Below are positions 9,249-17,710 of a DNA stretch of 64,000 bases, piece after piece. Both the position numbers and the translations under genes were made by a program. This stretch comes from Stutzerimonas azotifigens. GTDB taxonomy: Bacteria; Pseudomonadota; Gammaproteobacteria; Pseudomonadales; Pseudomonadaceae. Location of the stretch: assembly GCF_013522725.1 (NCBI RefSeq), contig NZ_JAAMRF010000003.1:525567-589566 (forward strand). Reading direction: 5' to 3'. The notes under the pieces were generated by a model, which was not told the origin of the DNA, searched no databases, and worked only from the letters and a program-made list of their open reading frames with translations. Each line of letters opens with the position of its first letter. Positions within the stretch are counted from its first letter, which is position 1.

Positions 9249-10400
9249 ATGAGCGATATCCCAGAACGCAGGCCAGTCACCGAAGGCCTCAATCCTGAGG
9301 TGTGCGGCATCCCGCCGGAAACGCTAGAAATGCGGGTGAACATGGGACGGCGGTACGTGAATGCCATGCTGCTGTTGGCTGCGTTGGCCTTGTCGCACCC
9401 GGCGGCGAAGGCACAAGGCACCGAGCCACCCTATCTAGTGACTGATTTCGACTGGGTCGATCAATCTCGATCGCGCCCGGTGCCAGCGCGCCTTTACTGG
9501 CCAACCGGTACCGTGCCTGACGCGTCAGTGCCATTGGTGGTGTTCTCGCATGGCATCGGCGGTTCTCGGCAAGGCTACAGTTACCTCGGCAAACACTGGT
9601 CGGCCCGTGGCGTCGCCAGCCTGCACGTCCAGCATGTCGGCAGTGACGTGGAGCTTTGGAGGGGCAACCCGTTCGGTGTGGTTGGTCGTTTGCAGGCCGC
9701 GGCTCAGGAAAAGGAGGCCATCGCACGTGCCGGCGATGTGCGCTTCGCGCTCGACCGAATGCTCTCGGACGAAACGGGCAGCCGTGGTGCTGCGGTAGAC
9801 CGCCAGCGCCTGGTCGCGGCCGGCCATTCGTACGGCGCAAATACCACGCTGCTCACGGTCGGCGCGCAAGTCGTCAGAGACGGTCAGACCATCAACTACC
9901 TGGATTCTCGCTTCTCCGCGGCGGTCGTCATTTCGGCACCGCCGTTCTACGGCGAACCCGATCTGGCGGCAGTGCTGAGCAACGTGTCGGTTCCGACTAT
10001 CCACGTGACCTCGACCGACGACATGATCGAGATTCCGGGCTATCGCTCGGGTGTGGAGGATCGACTGGCCATCTTCGATGCGATCGCCCATCCGCACAAG
10101 CTGCTAGCCGTATTCCATGGCGGCTCCCACAGCATGTTCACCGACCGTTCATTCACCGGCGGCCCATCGCTCAATGCCAAGGTGAAGGTTGCCACGGCAG
10201 ATCTCACCTTGGCCTTCCTCGACTTGATCTATGAGCGTGACGGAACAGCGCTCGCGCAGTGGCAAACCAACTGGCAATACATCTTGGTGCGGGCACCAAG
10301 CTCCAATGTCACGCCGCGAAGCATGACGACACGGGCCGGCGTGGGGACAGGACTGCCCTCCTTGGAGGACGCCAATTCAACCCAAGCCAACGTGAGATGA
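9249..10400 (+). CDS. Exported alpha/beta hydrolase (dienelactone hydrolase-like)
   Basis: This 383-residue alpha/beta hydrolase of the COG4188 type has an FSHGIGGSRQGY oxyanion region (about 98-109) and the nucleophile elbow AGHSYGAN at about 195-202; an Asp and a His late in the domain (HGGSHSMF) complete a plausible triad. An internal signal-like segment (about 32-56: MGRRYVNAMLLLAALALS, then HPAAKAQ) suggests export. The ATG at 9249 has a good AGGAG site, which gives the signal a 31-residue extension; Met32 would give a normal signal peptide but has a poor ribosome binding site. Its substrate is unknown. Confidence 0.83.
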   Translation: MSDIPERRPVTEGLNPEVCGIPPETLEMRVNMGRRYVNAMLLLAALALSHPAAKAQGTEPPYLVTDFDWVDQSRSRPVPARLYWPTGTVPDASVPLVVFSHGIGGSRQGYSYLGKHWSARGVASLHVQHVGSDVELWRGNPFGVVGRLQAAAQEKEAIARAGDVRFALDRMLSDETGSRGAAVDRQRLVAAGHSYGANTTLLTVGAQVVRDGQTINYLDSRFSAAVVISAPPFYGEPDLAAVLSNVSVPTIHVTSTDDMIEIPGYRSGVEDRLAIFDAIAHPHKLLAVFHGGSHSMFTDRSFTGGPSLNAKVKVATADLTLAFLDLIYERDGTALAQWQTNWQYILVRAPSSNVTPRSMTTRAGVGTGLPSLEDANSTQANVR

Positions 10401-10496
10401 AACGACTTCCGCTTTCGTCATGACTGGCTCGATGGTAGCTACGTGGTGCGCTTCGATGGTCGGATTGTGCCAATCATCGAATACGCCAATGGGTGA
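10401..10496 (+). pseudogene. Possible remnant of a SnoaL/NTF2-like gene
   Basis: Directly after the hydrolase stop, the same frame continues for 31 codons to a TGA and includes DGSYVVRFDGRIVPIIEYAN. That pattern resembles the C-terminal strands of SnoaL or ketosteroid-isomerase-like proteins. There is no start codon and no upstream part, so it would be a decayed end fragment. The match is short and rests on motif recall only. Confidence 0.35.
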
Positions 10497-10567
10497 CGCT
10501 GAACATTGAGCCCATGGCGCTTGACCTTCCTGTGTCGAACGCGCCATGGCATTGGCCCCACAGGATG

Positions 10568-10597
10568 CGATGCTCGCACCATCAATCGCGAGCATCG
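10568..10597. repeat. 10-bp inverted repeat between convergent genes
   Basis: CGATGCTCGC and its exact complement GCGAGCATCG flank a 10-nt loop. It lies between the hydrolase and the araC-type gene, which converge here. It could act as a bidirectional terminator but no T-run follows on either strand. Confidence 0.4.
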
Positions 10598-10639
10598 AAC
10601 TGGAGCTGACTCGCACCCTTCAAAGGTGGCAGGGTCGCT

Positions 10640-11557
10640 CTAGGTGGATGTCGTTCGCCGGCAATACTGTCGAGGCGAAGCGCCCATTACCCGCTTGAAT
10701 GCTGTGCTGAACGCGCTTTCCGATTCGTAGCCGAGCGATAGGGAGATGACGGAAACGGGATCGCTGGAATTCTCCAGCTTGTCTCCCGCCAGCAGCATGC
10801 GCCAGCGCGTCACATACTCCATGGGCGACGCCCCTACCGTCTCTCTGAATTTCTGGGCGAAGGCCGAGCGCGACATGCAGGCGTGCCCGGCCAGCGTTTG
10901 CAAAGTCCAGCGGTACGCCGGGTCGGCATGAATCGCGCTGATGGCTGGACCCAACTGCTTATCTGCCACGCCGAACAGCCACCCCGCGCCGTCCGCTTCG
11001 CCTTCGGCAACATGCAGTCGCAGGGCCTGAATCAACATCATGTGGGCGAGGTGCTGGGCAATCAGAGAGCCGCCGGCCTGCGGGTCATGCAGTTCGTGCA
11101 TCATCCGCTCCACCGACCAGCGCAGTGCGGCCTGTTCCGACTCATTGTGGATATGCACGATGGGCGGCAGCATGCCCATCAGGATGCCGGCATGCCCGCC
11201 GCTGACGCCGAAACGGCTGCCGACGAGGAAGAAGTCACCTCCGCCGTTAATCTTCACGACGGCGCCAGGGCGCGGCGGGGGGAAGTAGTTGCTGGACGGC
11301 TCCGGTGGTAGCGCCAAGTCGCTCGCCAGGCGGAACGGGCGTCCGCTCGGCAGGACGAAGCAATCGCCTTGCTTAAGATGCGCGGCCTCAGGAACTCCAT
11401 CGACGACCAGCCAGCATTCTCCGGTCACTACGGCGTAGCACTTGATGAGCTTGTTCTGGTCAGGGAACTGGATCGACCAGGCGCCCCCGGCGTCCACGCC
11501 CGAGGATACGTAGCTGCGCGGCTTCAACAGCGAAAGAACATCTGAGAGCGGATCCAT
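10640..11557 (-). CDS. AraC-family transcriptional regulator (cupin-6 type)
   Basis: This 305-residue regulator has an N-terminal cupin-like sensor (about 10-185, with DCFVLPSGRPFRL) and a C-terminal pair of AraC helix-turn-helix motifs (LQTLAGHACMSRSAFAQKFR and ISLSLGYESESAFSTAFKRV). Regulators of this subgroup usually sit beside SDR, hydrolase or efflux genes and respond to small organic compounds. Three related promoter-like elements (11567, 11752 and 17597) lie near it and upstream of the RND and NmrA genes, making it the best candidate to control them. Element A begins 10 bp from its start codon, so it may also affect its own expression. Confidence 0.9.
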   Translation of the reverse strand: MDPLSDVLSLLKPRSYVSSGVDAGGAWSIQFPDQNKLIKCYAVVTGECWLVVDGVPEAAHLKQGDCFVLPSGRPFRLASDLALPPEPSSNYFPPPRPGAVVKINGGGDFFLVGSRFGVSGGHAGILMGMLPPIVHIHNESEQAALRWSVERMMHELHDPQAGGSLIAQHLAHMMLIQALRLHVAEGEADGAGWLFGVADKQLGPAISAIHADPAYRWTLQTLAGHACMSRSAFAQKFRETVGASPMEYVTRWRMLLAGDKLENSSDPVSVISLSLGYESESAFSTAFKRVMGASPRQYCRRTTST

Positions 11558-11566
11558 GGCTTTCCC

Positions 11567-11612
11567 TGGACGATTGCAAAGATAAGGGGAACTTTATCGT
11601 ATAGATAGCACA
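11567..11612 (+). promoter_or_regulatory. Putative AraC-controlled promoter element A
   Basis: The element starts TGGACGATTGCAAAGAT and continues to a -10-like TATAGAT at 11600-11606. Aligned without gaps it matches element C (17597) at 33 of 46 positions. The spacing from the TGGACGAT box to the -10 suits an activator site that overlaps the -35. It faces right, away from the araC-type gene. Confidence 0.5.
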
Positions 11613-11751
11613 GCCACATTATGGCCTCGCAGACGATCTCGCAGCTGCTGGCGCAGCGATAAGGTGCTGACTGGGCAAGCTACAGGCTATGCGCGAGTCA
11701 CCGGCGGCGGGTGGTAAGGGGGTGTAAGTGCGTTGTCTGGCGCCGCCGTCA

Positions 11752-11797
11752 TGGACGATCGCAAAAGAAGTCCGGCTCATCTCGCATGGTTCGTATC
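11752..11797 (+). promoter_or_regulatory. Putative AraC-controlled promoter element B (RND operon)
   Basis: It starts TGGACGATCG, identical to element C over 10 bases, and also keeps the downstream block at the same distance (CGCATGGTTCGTA against CGCATAGATCGTA, 11 of 13). The middle is divergent. It lies about 290 bp before the adaptor gene and could drive the adaptor-permease-pldA unit. Confidence 0.5.
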
Positions 11798-12044
11798 GTT
11801 CAGGCCGCCTATTGTCGGGAGCAACGGTGTACAGCGGACCCGCGGCCCACATGAGTGCAAGCGTGATCTAGCGAAGTCGGACATCAAGCATGGACGACGG
11901 TGCCCGCATGCCCAGCAGGCTTTGCCTGTCACAAGCGTCGGACTCCACACCATCGTCCACTACCGGTGCCGCGACATCATGCAAAACAGTTGTTCGAGCC
12001 TCCACGCCCGATTGCCGGGATTGCCCTCTCCGACCACATGCGCG

Positions 12045-13202
12045 ATGTGCGCTTCGCCCTCGGCCCTGTATGCCGTCCGTGGCGTCGATGAGTACCCGCC
12101 GGTACGCACCGCGGTTCGGTCGGTTTTTTCACTGACTCTCGTCTATCTGCTTGCCGCATGCGACAGCGCATCCGAGGATGAAGGGACGAATCAGCCTGCC
12201 TCGGCAATGCGAGTGGCAGTAGCAGTGGCCGAGCCGGCCGCGTTCGGCGAACGCTTCTCCCTATCTGGCACGCTGACCGCCGAACGTCAGGCGCGGCTGT
12301 CGGCACGCGCCGACGGACTGGTTTCGCGCGTGCATGTCGATGCTGGCGACCAGGTCGAGGCAGGACAGGTACTGCTCGAACTCGATCCCGCCATCTCGCG
12401 CCAGGCGCTGGCGCGCACTCGTGCGGAAGCAGCGGAGGCCGCCGCTTCCGTGCGCGAGGCCGAGCGCCTGGTCACCGAGGCGCAGCTGCTCGTCGAACAC
12501 AGGGCCATCGCCTCCACGGAGCTCGGGGCGCGAACCGCCGCCCTGGAGCTCGCTCGAGCGGCGGCAGAGTCCGCCCGCGCCAGTGCACGCGAGCAGGAGG
12601 AGATCGTCGCCCGGCACGCACTGCCGGCGCCGTTTACCGGCGTGATCGCTGAAAAACTCGCAGAGGTCGGGGAGTGGGTTCAGCGTGGCACGCCGGTGCT
12701 GTCACTGGTAGCGACCGACCGCGTTCGTCTCGATCTGCGCGTGCCGCAGGAGCGCTTCGGTCAGATCGACGACGGTGCGCAGTTCCGCGTCTTCGCCGAT
12801 GCCCTCGGTAGCGCGCCTTTGCCGGCGCGTGCAGCGGCGCGGGTACCGGTCACCGATCCCGGTGCGAGAACCTTTCTGCTGCGGCTGCTGGTGGATGATC
12901 CGCAGGGCCAACTGCTCCCCGGCGCCTCCGCCCGTGCCGAAATCTCGCTCTTGCCAACGCGCGGTACGGTGGCTATCAGCCGTGACGCGTTGCTGCGCCA
13001 GCCCGACGGCAGCCACAGCGTCTATGTGATCGACGACGACGGAGGCCAGCCCGTGGCGCGCAGGCGCACCGTGCAGATGCTCTATGAGCAGAATGGTCGG
13101 GTCGCTATCGCCGACGACAGCGTTAGAGAAGGGGAGCGGATCGTGATCCGTGGCAACGAGGCCTTGGATGATGGCCAGTCCGTGGACGTGGTAGAGCGCT
13201 GA
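12045..13202 (+). CDS. RND efflux periplasmic adaptor (membrane fusion) lipoprotein
   Basis: This adaptor links an RND pump to the outer membrane. It has a lipobox region VYLLAACDS, a biotinyl-lipoyl-like part (RADGLVSRVHVDAGDQVEAG and VLLELDP), an Ala-rich helical hairpin, a second lipoyl half (APFTGVIAEKLAEVGEWV) and beta-barrel and membrane-proximal domains. The start is unsettled. Met at 12045 leaves a long N-region before the signal and has no ribosome binding site. ATG 12088 in another frame (MSTRRYAPRFGRFF) would join the signal if the T6 run at 12124-12129 were T7. The stop is 3 bp from the permease start. Confidence 0.85.
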   Translation: MCASPSALYAVRGVDEYPPVRTAVRSVFSLTLVYLLAACDSASEDEGTNQPASAMRVAVAVAEPAAFGERFSLSGTLTAERQARLSARADGLVSRVHVDAGDQVEAGQVLLELDPAISRQALARTRAEAAEAAASVREAERLVTEAQLLVEHRAIASTELGARTAALELARAAAESARASAREQEEIVARHALPAPFTGVIAEKLAEVGEWVQRGTPVLSLVATDRVRLDLRVPQERFGQIDDGAQFRVFADALGSAPLPARAAARVPVTDPGARTFLLRLLVDDPQGQLLPGASARAEISLLPTRGTVAISRDALLRQPDGSHSVYVIDDDGGQPVARRRTVQMLYEQNGRVAIADDSVREGERIVIRGNEALDDGQSVDVVER

Positions 13203-13205
13203 GCA

Positions 13206-16200
13206 ATGGTATTCGGACGCGTTCTTCAACACAGCACCCTGATCGCCGTTGCGGTCCTGATCATGTGCGTACTGGGCATCAGCGCCGCGCTGCGTGTACC
13301 GGTGCAGATGATTCCGGACTTGGAAGTACGCACCATCAGCGTGGACACGCGCTGGCCCGGGGCCTCGCCGCGGGATGTCGAGCAGGACATCCTGATCGAA
13401 CAGGAACAGTATCTGCGCTCCTTGCCCGGTCTACGCCGCATGGTTTCGACCGCCAGCACTGGGCAGGCCACCATCGAGCTGGAGTTTCCCTACGGCGCCG
13501 ATATCAACGAGGCCCTGATCCGCACCAACAACGCGCTGAGCCAGGTATCCGGCTATCCGGAGAACGTCGATGCGCCGGCGCTGACCATGACCTCCTCGTC
13601 CAACCAACCCTTTATGTACTTCCGCGTCGGGCCGCGCGCCGAAAGCGGCGCCAGCCTCGACCTGGCGATGATGCGTAGCTTCCTGGAAGACGAGGTACGA
13701 CCGCGCCTGGAACGTGTCGATGGCGTCTCCCTGGTCGAGATCCGCGGTGCTGAAGAACGGCAGGTGCGCATCGAAGTCGATCCGTATCGCCTGGCCGAAC
13801 GCGGATTGGACATGAGCGACATACGCAACGCGCTGCGCGCGCGCAACATCGACCGCTCCGCGGGCGACCTGGACAGCGGAAAACGCGGCGTACTGGTGCG
13901 CACCGTTGGCCGCTTCCGCGAGCCTGCCGACATCGGTGCGCTGATCATCGCCGAGCACGACGGCGCTCTGCTGCGGCTGTCCGACGTGGCCGACCTGCAG
14001 CTCAGTCACCATGAACTGCGCGCCCTCTCGTACTACAACGGATTGCCGGCGTTGATCCTCTCGGTTCAGCGCGAGACGGGTTCTAACGTTGTACAAACCA
14101 AGAACGCCATGCTGCCAGCGGTCGAGGCCGTCAATGCCGAGGTCTTGGCGCCGCTGGGTCTGGAGATGACGCTTGTCAACGAGGACGCACGCTACGTGGA
14201 GGATTCCGTCGCCAACGTCTGGAACAACCTTCTACTAGGCACGCTGCTGGCGACGCTGGCGATGTACTCCTTCCTGCGCTCGGCCCGCAGCACGTTCGTT
14301 GGCGTCATCGCCATTCCGATCTGCACCATTGCCGCCTTCATCGGCCTGCTGCTGGCCGGCCGCACACTCAATGTGATCTCGATGGCCGGCGTGGCCTTCG
14401 CCATCGGTATGACGCTGGACAATACCATCGTCGTGCTGGAGAGCATCGACCAGGCACGGCGGCGCGGCCTCAAGCCCTTCGAAGCTGCTGTAGAAGGCGT
14501 GAGTCGGGTCTGGCCCGCCGTGCTGGCCTGCACGTTGACTACCGTACTGGTGTTCGCGCCTACGCTGTTCATCCAGCAGGAAGCCGGGCAGCTCTACTCG
14601 GATATCGCCATCGCCATATCCGCCTCGATCTTGGCGTCGATGGCGGTTGCGGTGACGGTGCTTCCTACTATGGCGGCACGGCTGCTACCCGGGTTGACAC
14701 CCGCCGAGTCCGCGGGCGGCGGTGCATTCGACCGGATCGGCCGCGTTATTGGCAAGGCCTACTGCACGCCGACGCGCCGGGCCGCGATCCTGCTTGGGAC
14801 GCTGTGCGCATCGGTGTTGGCCGTGGTATGGCTGACACCGCCGGCTGAATACCTGCCGGAGGGCGAAGAGGCGCGGGTGTTCTCTCGTATGATTGCGCCG
14901 CCGGGCTACAACCTGGCGGAGATGGAGGGCATCGCGCAGGTTCTGATTTCGGAGTTGCAGCAGCGCCTCGAAGACGACCCGGCCCGTTTCCACCGGGGCG
15001 AGACGGACGTGCCCGCCATGCGCTTCTTTTCGATGTTCGTCGATGCCCAGGGCATCAGCGTCATCACCGATCCCAAAGATCCCGACGACCTGCAGGCATT
15101 GATGGGGGCGCTTGAAACGCGCTTCACGGCTTGGCCGGGCATGCGAGCGTTCGCCTCGCGCGGCTCCATCATCTCAAGCAACGACGGTGGTACCCGCAGC
15201 ATCAACCTGAACATTTCCGGCACTGATCTCGCGCAGATCTATCAGGTGGCCGACCGTGCCTATGCGCGTGCCGGAATCCTGTTCGACGGCGCGCAAGTCG
15301 GCTCTGAGCCCAGCTCGCTCAGCCTGGACCAGTCGCTACTGGAGGTGCGGCCGCGCTGGGAGCGCCTGGCAGAAGTCGGTCTGGATGCGGAACGCTTCGG
15401 CTATTCGGTGGCGGCGCTGAGCGATGGCGCCTTCGCCGACGAGATGATCCTGGACGATCGTCGGGTGGACATCTATCTGTTCAGCAGCGCGGGCAGGGGC
15501 CAACGGGCGGATCTCCTTCGCGAGCTGCCGATCGCAACGCCGTCGGGGGCGGTGGTGCCGCTGTCCGCGCTGGCCGACCTGCACGAGGCCGCCGATACCG
15601 ACAGCATCCGCAGGCTGGATGGCCGCCGTACGGTTACGCTGAACATCGTGCCGCCGCGCTCAGTGGCATTGGAGACTGGTGTCGAGCGGGTACGCAGCGA
15701 GCTGATCGAGGCCATGGTCGCCGCTGGTGAGATTCCACATGGCATCGCGATGAACATCACCGGTGCCAGCGACCAGTTACAGGAAACGCGTGAGGCGGTC
15801 ACTGGTAATTTCCTGATCGCAATACTGCTGTGCTATCTGATGCTGGTAGCGATCTTCCGCCACTGGGGGCGGCCACTGTTCGTCATGGCTACGATCCCGC
15901 TGGGGCTGGCCGGCGGGATCGTCGGACTGGCGATGCTCAACGGCATCGGCGCTGCTTTCGGCATCCACCAGCCGTTCGACATGATCACGCTGCTCGGCTT
16001 CCTGGTGCTGCTAGGTGCTGTGGTCAACAACCCGATCTTGATCATTCAGGAGGCATACAAGCGATTGGAGGAAGGCTCCGAGTCGATCACCTCGGCGGTG
16101 GATGATGCGGTCCGCATCCGCTTGCGGGCGATCTTGATGTCGAGCCTGACGACCATCCTTGGCGTGGCGCCGCTGGTGCTGATCCCAGGCGCCGGCACCG

Positions 16201-16364
16201 AGCTCTATCGGGGCCTGGGCGCCATCGTGATGTTCGGCATCGCGTTCTCAACGGTCGTCACGCTGACCTTCCTGCCCAGCCTGATGGTGGCGACGCTCGC
16301 GCTGCAGGCGCGTGTCGGTGCGCGGTTAGCCTCTCGCCTGGGAGGTTTCCGTGCGAACGGATGA
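13206..16364 (+). CDS. RND-family efflux permease (HAE1-like)
   Basis: This 1052-residue inner-membrane pump is of normal length for the AcrB/MexB superfamily. It has a first membrane helix at about 12-30, a large periplasmic loop, a central bundle with GMTLDNTIVVLESIDQARRR near 405 (the equivalent position of the proton-relay Asp in GxxVDDAIVVVEN), and the repeated second half with helices from about 850. In AcrB two adjacent Asp residues lie in this helix; here the motif reads LDNT, as in many divergent RND proteins. It is encoded between its adaptor and pldA, and no outer-membrane channel gene is present. Substrates cannot be predicted. Confidence 0.93.
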   Translation: MVFGRVLQHSTLIAVAVLIMCVLGISAALRVPVQMIPDLEVRTISVDTRWPGASPRDVEQDILIEQEQYLRSLPGLRRMVSTASTGQATIELEFPYGADINEALIRTNNALSQVSGYPENVDAPALTMTSSSNQPFMYFRVGPRAESGASLDLAMMRSFLEDEVRPRLERVDGVSLVEIRGAEERQVRIEVDPYRLAERGLDMSDIRNALRARNIDRSAGDLDSGKRGVLVRTVGRFREPADIGALIIAEHDGALLRLSDVADLQLSHHELRALSYYNGLPALILSVQRETGSNVVQTKNAMLPAVEAVNAEVLAPLGLEMTLVNEDARYVEDSVANVWNNLLLGTLLATLAMYSFLRSARSTFVGVIAIPICTIAAFIGLLLAGRTLNVISMAGVAFAIGMTLDNTIVVLESIDQARRRGLKPFEAAVEGVSRVWPAVLACTLTTVLVFAPTLFIQQEAGQLYSDIAIAISASILASMAVAVTVLPTMAARLLPGLTPAESAGGGAFDRIGRVIGKAYCTPTRRAAILLGTLCASVLAVVWLTPPAEYLPEGEEARVFSRMIAPPGYNLAEMEGIAQVLISELQQRLEDDPARFHRGETDVPAMRFFSMFVDAQGISVITDPKDPDDLQALMGALETRFTAWPGMRAFASRGSIISSNDGGTRSINLNISGTDLAQIYQVADRAYARAGILFDGAQVGSEPSSLSLDQSLLEVRPRWERLAEVGLDAERFGYSVAALSDGAFADEMILDDRRVDIYLFSSAGRGQRADLLRELPIATPSGAVVPLSALADLHEAADTDSIRRLDGRRTVTLNIVPPRSVALETGVERVRSELIEAMVAAGEIPHGIAMNITGASDQLQETREAVTGNFLIAILLCYLMLVAIFRHWGRPLFVMATIPLGLAGGIVGLAMLNGIGAAFGIHQPFDMITLLGFLVLLGAVVNNPILIIQEAYKRLEEGSESITSAVDDAVRIRLRAILMSSLTTILGVAPLVLIPGAGTELYRGLGAIVMFGIAFSTVVTLTFLPSLMVATLALQARVGARLASRLGGFRANG

Positions 16365-17550
16365 GCCGGGGCGCAAGCGTGCCGCGCATGGGAGCGTCAT
16401 CCCTCCCAGTATCCTGGGCCGCACCGCGCTCGCCTGGCTGTTCGCCTGTCTCGCTGCTCCAGCGACCCGCGCGAATGAGATTGGCCCACCGGCGACCGTT
16501 GGTCCGGCCGCGGAGTCGACCTGGCAGCATTGCCAACAGTTGGACGGCCGTGACGCGCGCCTCGTCTGCTTTGACCAGTGGGCGCAGCAACAGACCGTGG
16601 CTGCAGCTGCCGAGCCGGCTACGCTGTCTCGCGTGCAGCCCAGCGAAGTGCCGAGAGATGACACCCCAGTCACCCGCGTGGCGCCAGCCAGCCCGGCCGG
16701 TGACTGCCGTGACAGCCAGTACTCTGCCTTGTCGCGGTTCTGGGAACTCGAAGCCGGTAGTGATTGTGGAACCTTCGGAATCCGCGGCTATCGGCCGTTG
16801 AGTATGTCGATCTCAACGGCGACGAACCGTCCCGAGATGCCTGCTTCGCTGGCAGCCGGACAGGCCGCCGAGGGCGCGGACTATCAGGCCAGTGAGGCGC
16901 GTATAGGCCTGTCGCTGCGCACCAAGGTCGCCCAGAACCTGCTGACGCGCAACGACATCAAGCAGGATTCACTGTGGCTTGGCTATAGCCAGCAGTCGAC
17001 CTGGCAATTGTTCAACGAGGATCTCTCTCGGCCATTCCGTAGCACCGACCACGAGCCGGAAATCATGTACGTGTACCCGACTGACTTCGGCTTGCCCGGC
17101 GGCTGGCGCCTTCGCTATGCCGGCGCGGGCGTGGTTCACCAATCGAATGGGGAGTCGGAGCCCCATTCGCGCAGTTGGAACCGTGTCTACCTGATGGGCG
17201 GTATGGAAATCGGCGATCGCTACCAGATCAACGGCCGCATCTGGCACCGGATTAGGGAAGCTCCCGCGAATGACGACAATCCAGACATCGCGGATTACAT
17301 CGGCCGGGCCGAGATCACGGGCCGTTGGAACTCCGACCGGTCGAACTCCTTCGATGCAACGCTGCGTAGCAATTTGCGCAGCAGCGGACATGGATCGATT
17401 CGCCTCGAGTGGTTCAAGGTCATCGGTGATCCGGCGACGAGCAATCTACGCATGCATACCCAGTTGTTCCACGGATACGGCGACACACTGGTCGACTACA
17501 ACCGCAGTCGCACGGTGTTGAGCATTGGCCTGAGCGTCGTGGATTTTTGA
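16351..17550 (+). CDS. pldA: Outer-membrane phospholipase A (PldA/OMPLA)
   Basis: OMPLA is a 12-strand barrel that hydrolyses phospholipids mislocalised to the outer leaflet. The catalytic triad is visible: His263 and Ser265 in HQSNGESEPHS, and Asn277 in SWNR, with the spacing of the E. coli enzyme (His142, Ser144, Asn156). At 399 residues it is longer than E. coli PldA because of an extra N-terminal region (about 45-145, with four Cys) before the barrel. The GTG start at 16351 has GGAGG six bases upstream and overlaps the permease end by 14 bp, so the genes are coupled. Confidence 0.93.
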   Translation: MRTDEPGRKRAAHGSVIPPSILGRTALAWLFACLAAPATRANEIGPPATVGPAAESTWQHCQQLDGRDARLVCFDQWAQQQTVAAAAEPATLSRVQPSEVPRDDTPVTRVAPASPAGDCRDSQYSALSRFWELEAGSDCGTFGIRGYRPLSMSISTATNRPEMPASLAAGQAAEGADYQASEARIGLSLRTKVAQNLLTRNDIKQDSLWLGYSQQSTWQLFNEDLSRPFRSTDHEPEIMYVYPTDFGLPGGWRLRYAGAGVVHQSNGESEPHSRSWNRVYLMGGMEIGDRYQINGRIWHRIREAPANDDNPDIADYIGRAEITGRWNSDRSNSFDATLRSNLRSSGHGSIRLEWFKVIGDPATSNLRMHTQLFHGYGDTLVDYNRSRTVLSIGLSVVDF

Positions 17551-17596
17551 GAGAAGCTTTCTGCGCGTTCCCCGATTCTGGCTCTGCGTCGGTCGA

Positions 17597-17642
17597 TGGA
17601 CGATCGCGAAGATTAAGCAGACTTCTGCGCATAGATCGTACA
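17597..17642 (+). promoter_or_regulatory. Putative AraC-controlled promoter element C (NmrA-type gene)
   Basis: TGGACGATCGCGAAGATTAA begins the element and a -10-like CATAGAT follows at 17630-17636. It shares 33 of 46 positions with element A, without gaps. It is about 70 bp upstream of the NmrA-type start codon, a normal promoter distance, and is the clearest of the three sites. Confidence 0.6.
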
Positions 17643-17710
17643 AACATCGGTCTCTAGTCTTTGTAACCAGTCAGCATCACATCGATGCCGTCTGGCCAAA
17701 GAGGTGACGT

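Larger units (their letters stand above)
11558..12044. other. Intergenic region between araC-type gene and RND adaptor gene
   Basis: This 487-bp gap holds two related promoter elements (11567-11612 and 11752-11797) but no supported gene. An open frame in phase with the RND adaptor extends left to 11733, but its composition (Cys- and Arg-rich, no motif) does not look coding. The space may have held a gene driven by the first element that has been lost. Confidence 0.5.

Noticed and set aside
11733..12044. N-terminal extension of the adaptor open frame
   Set aside because: It lacks coding character and contains promoter element B; the start was placed downstream.
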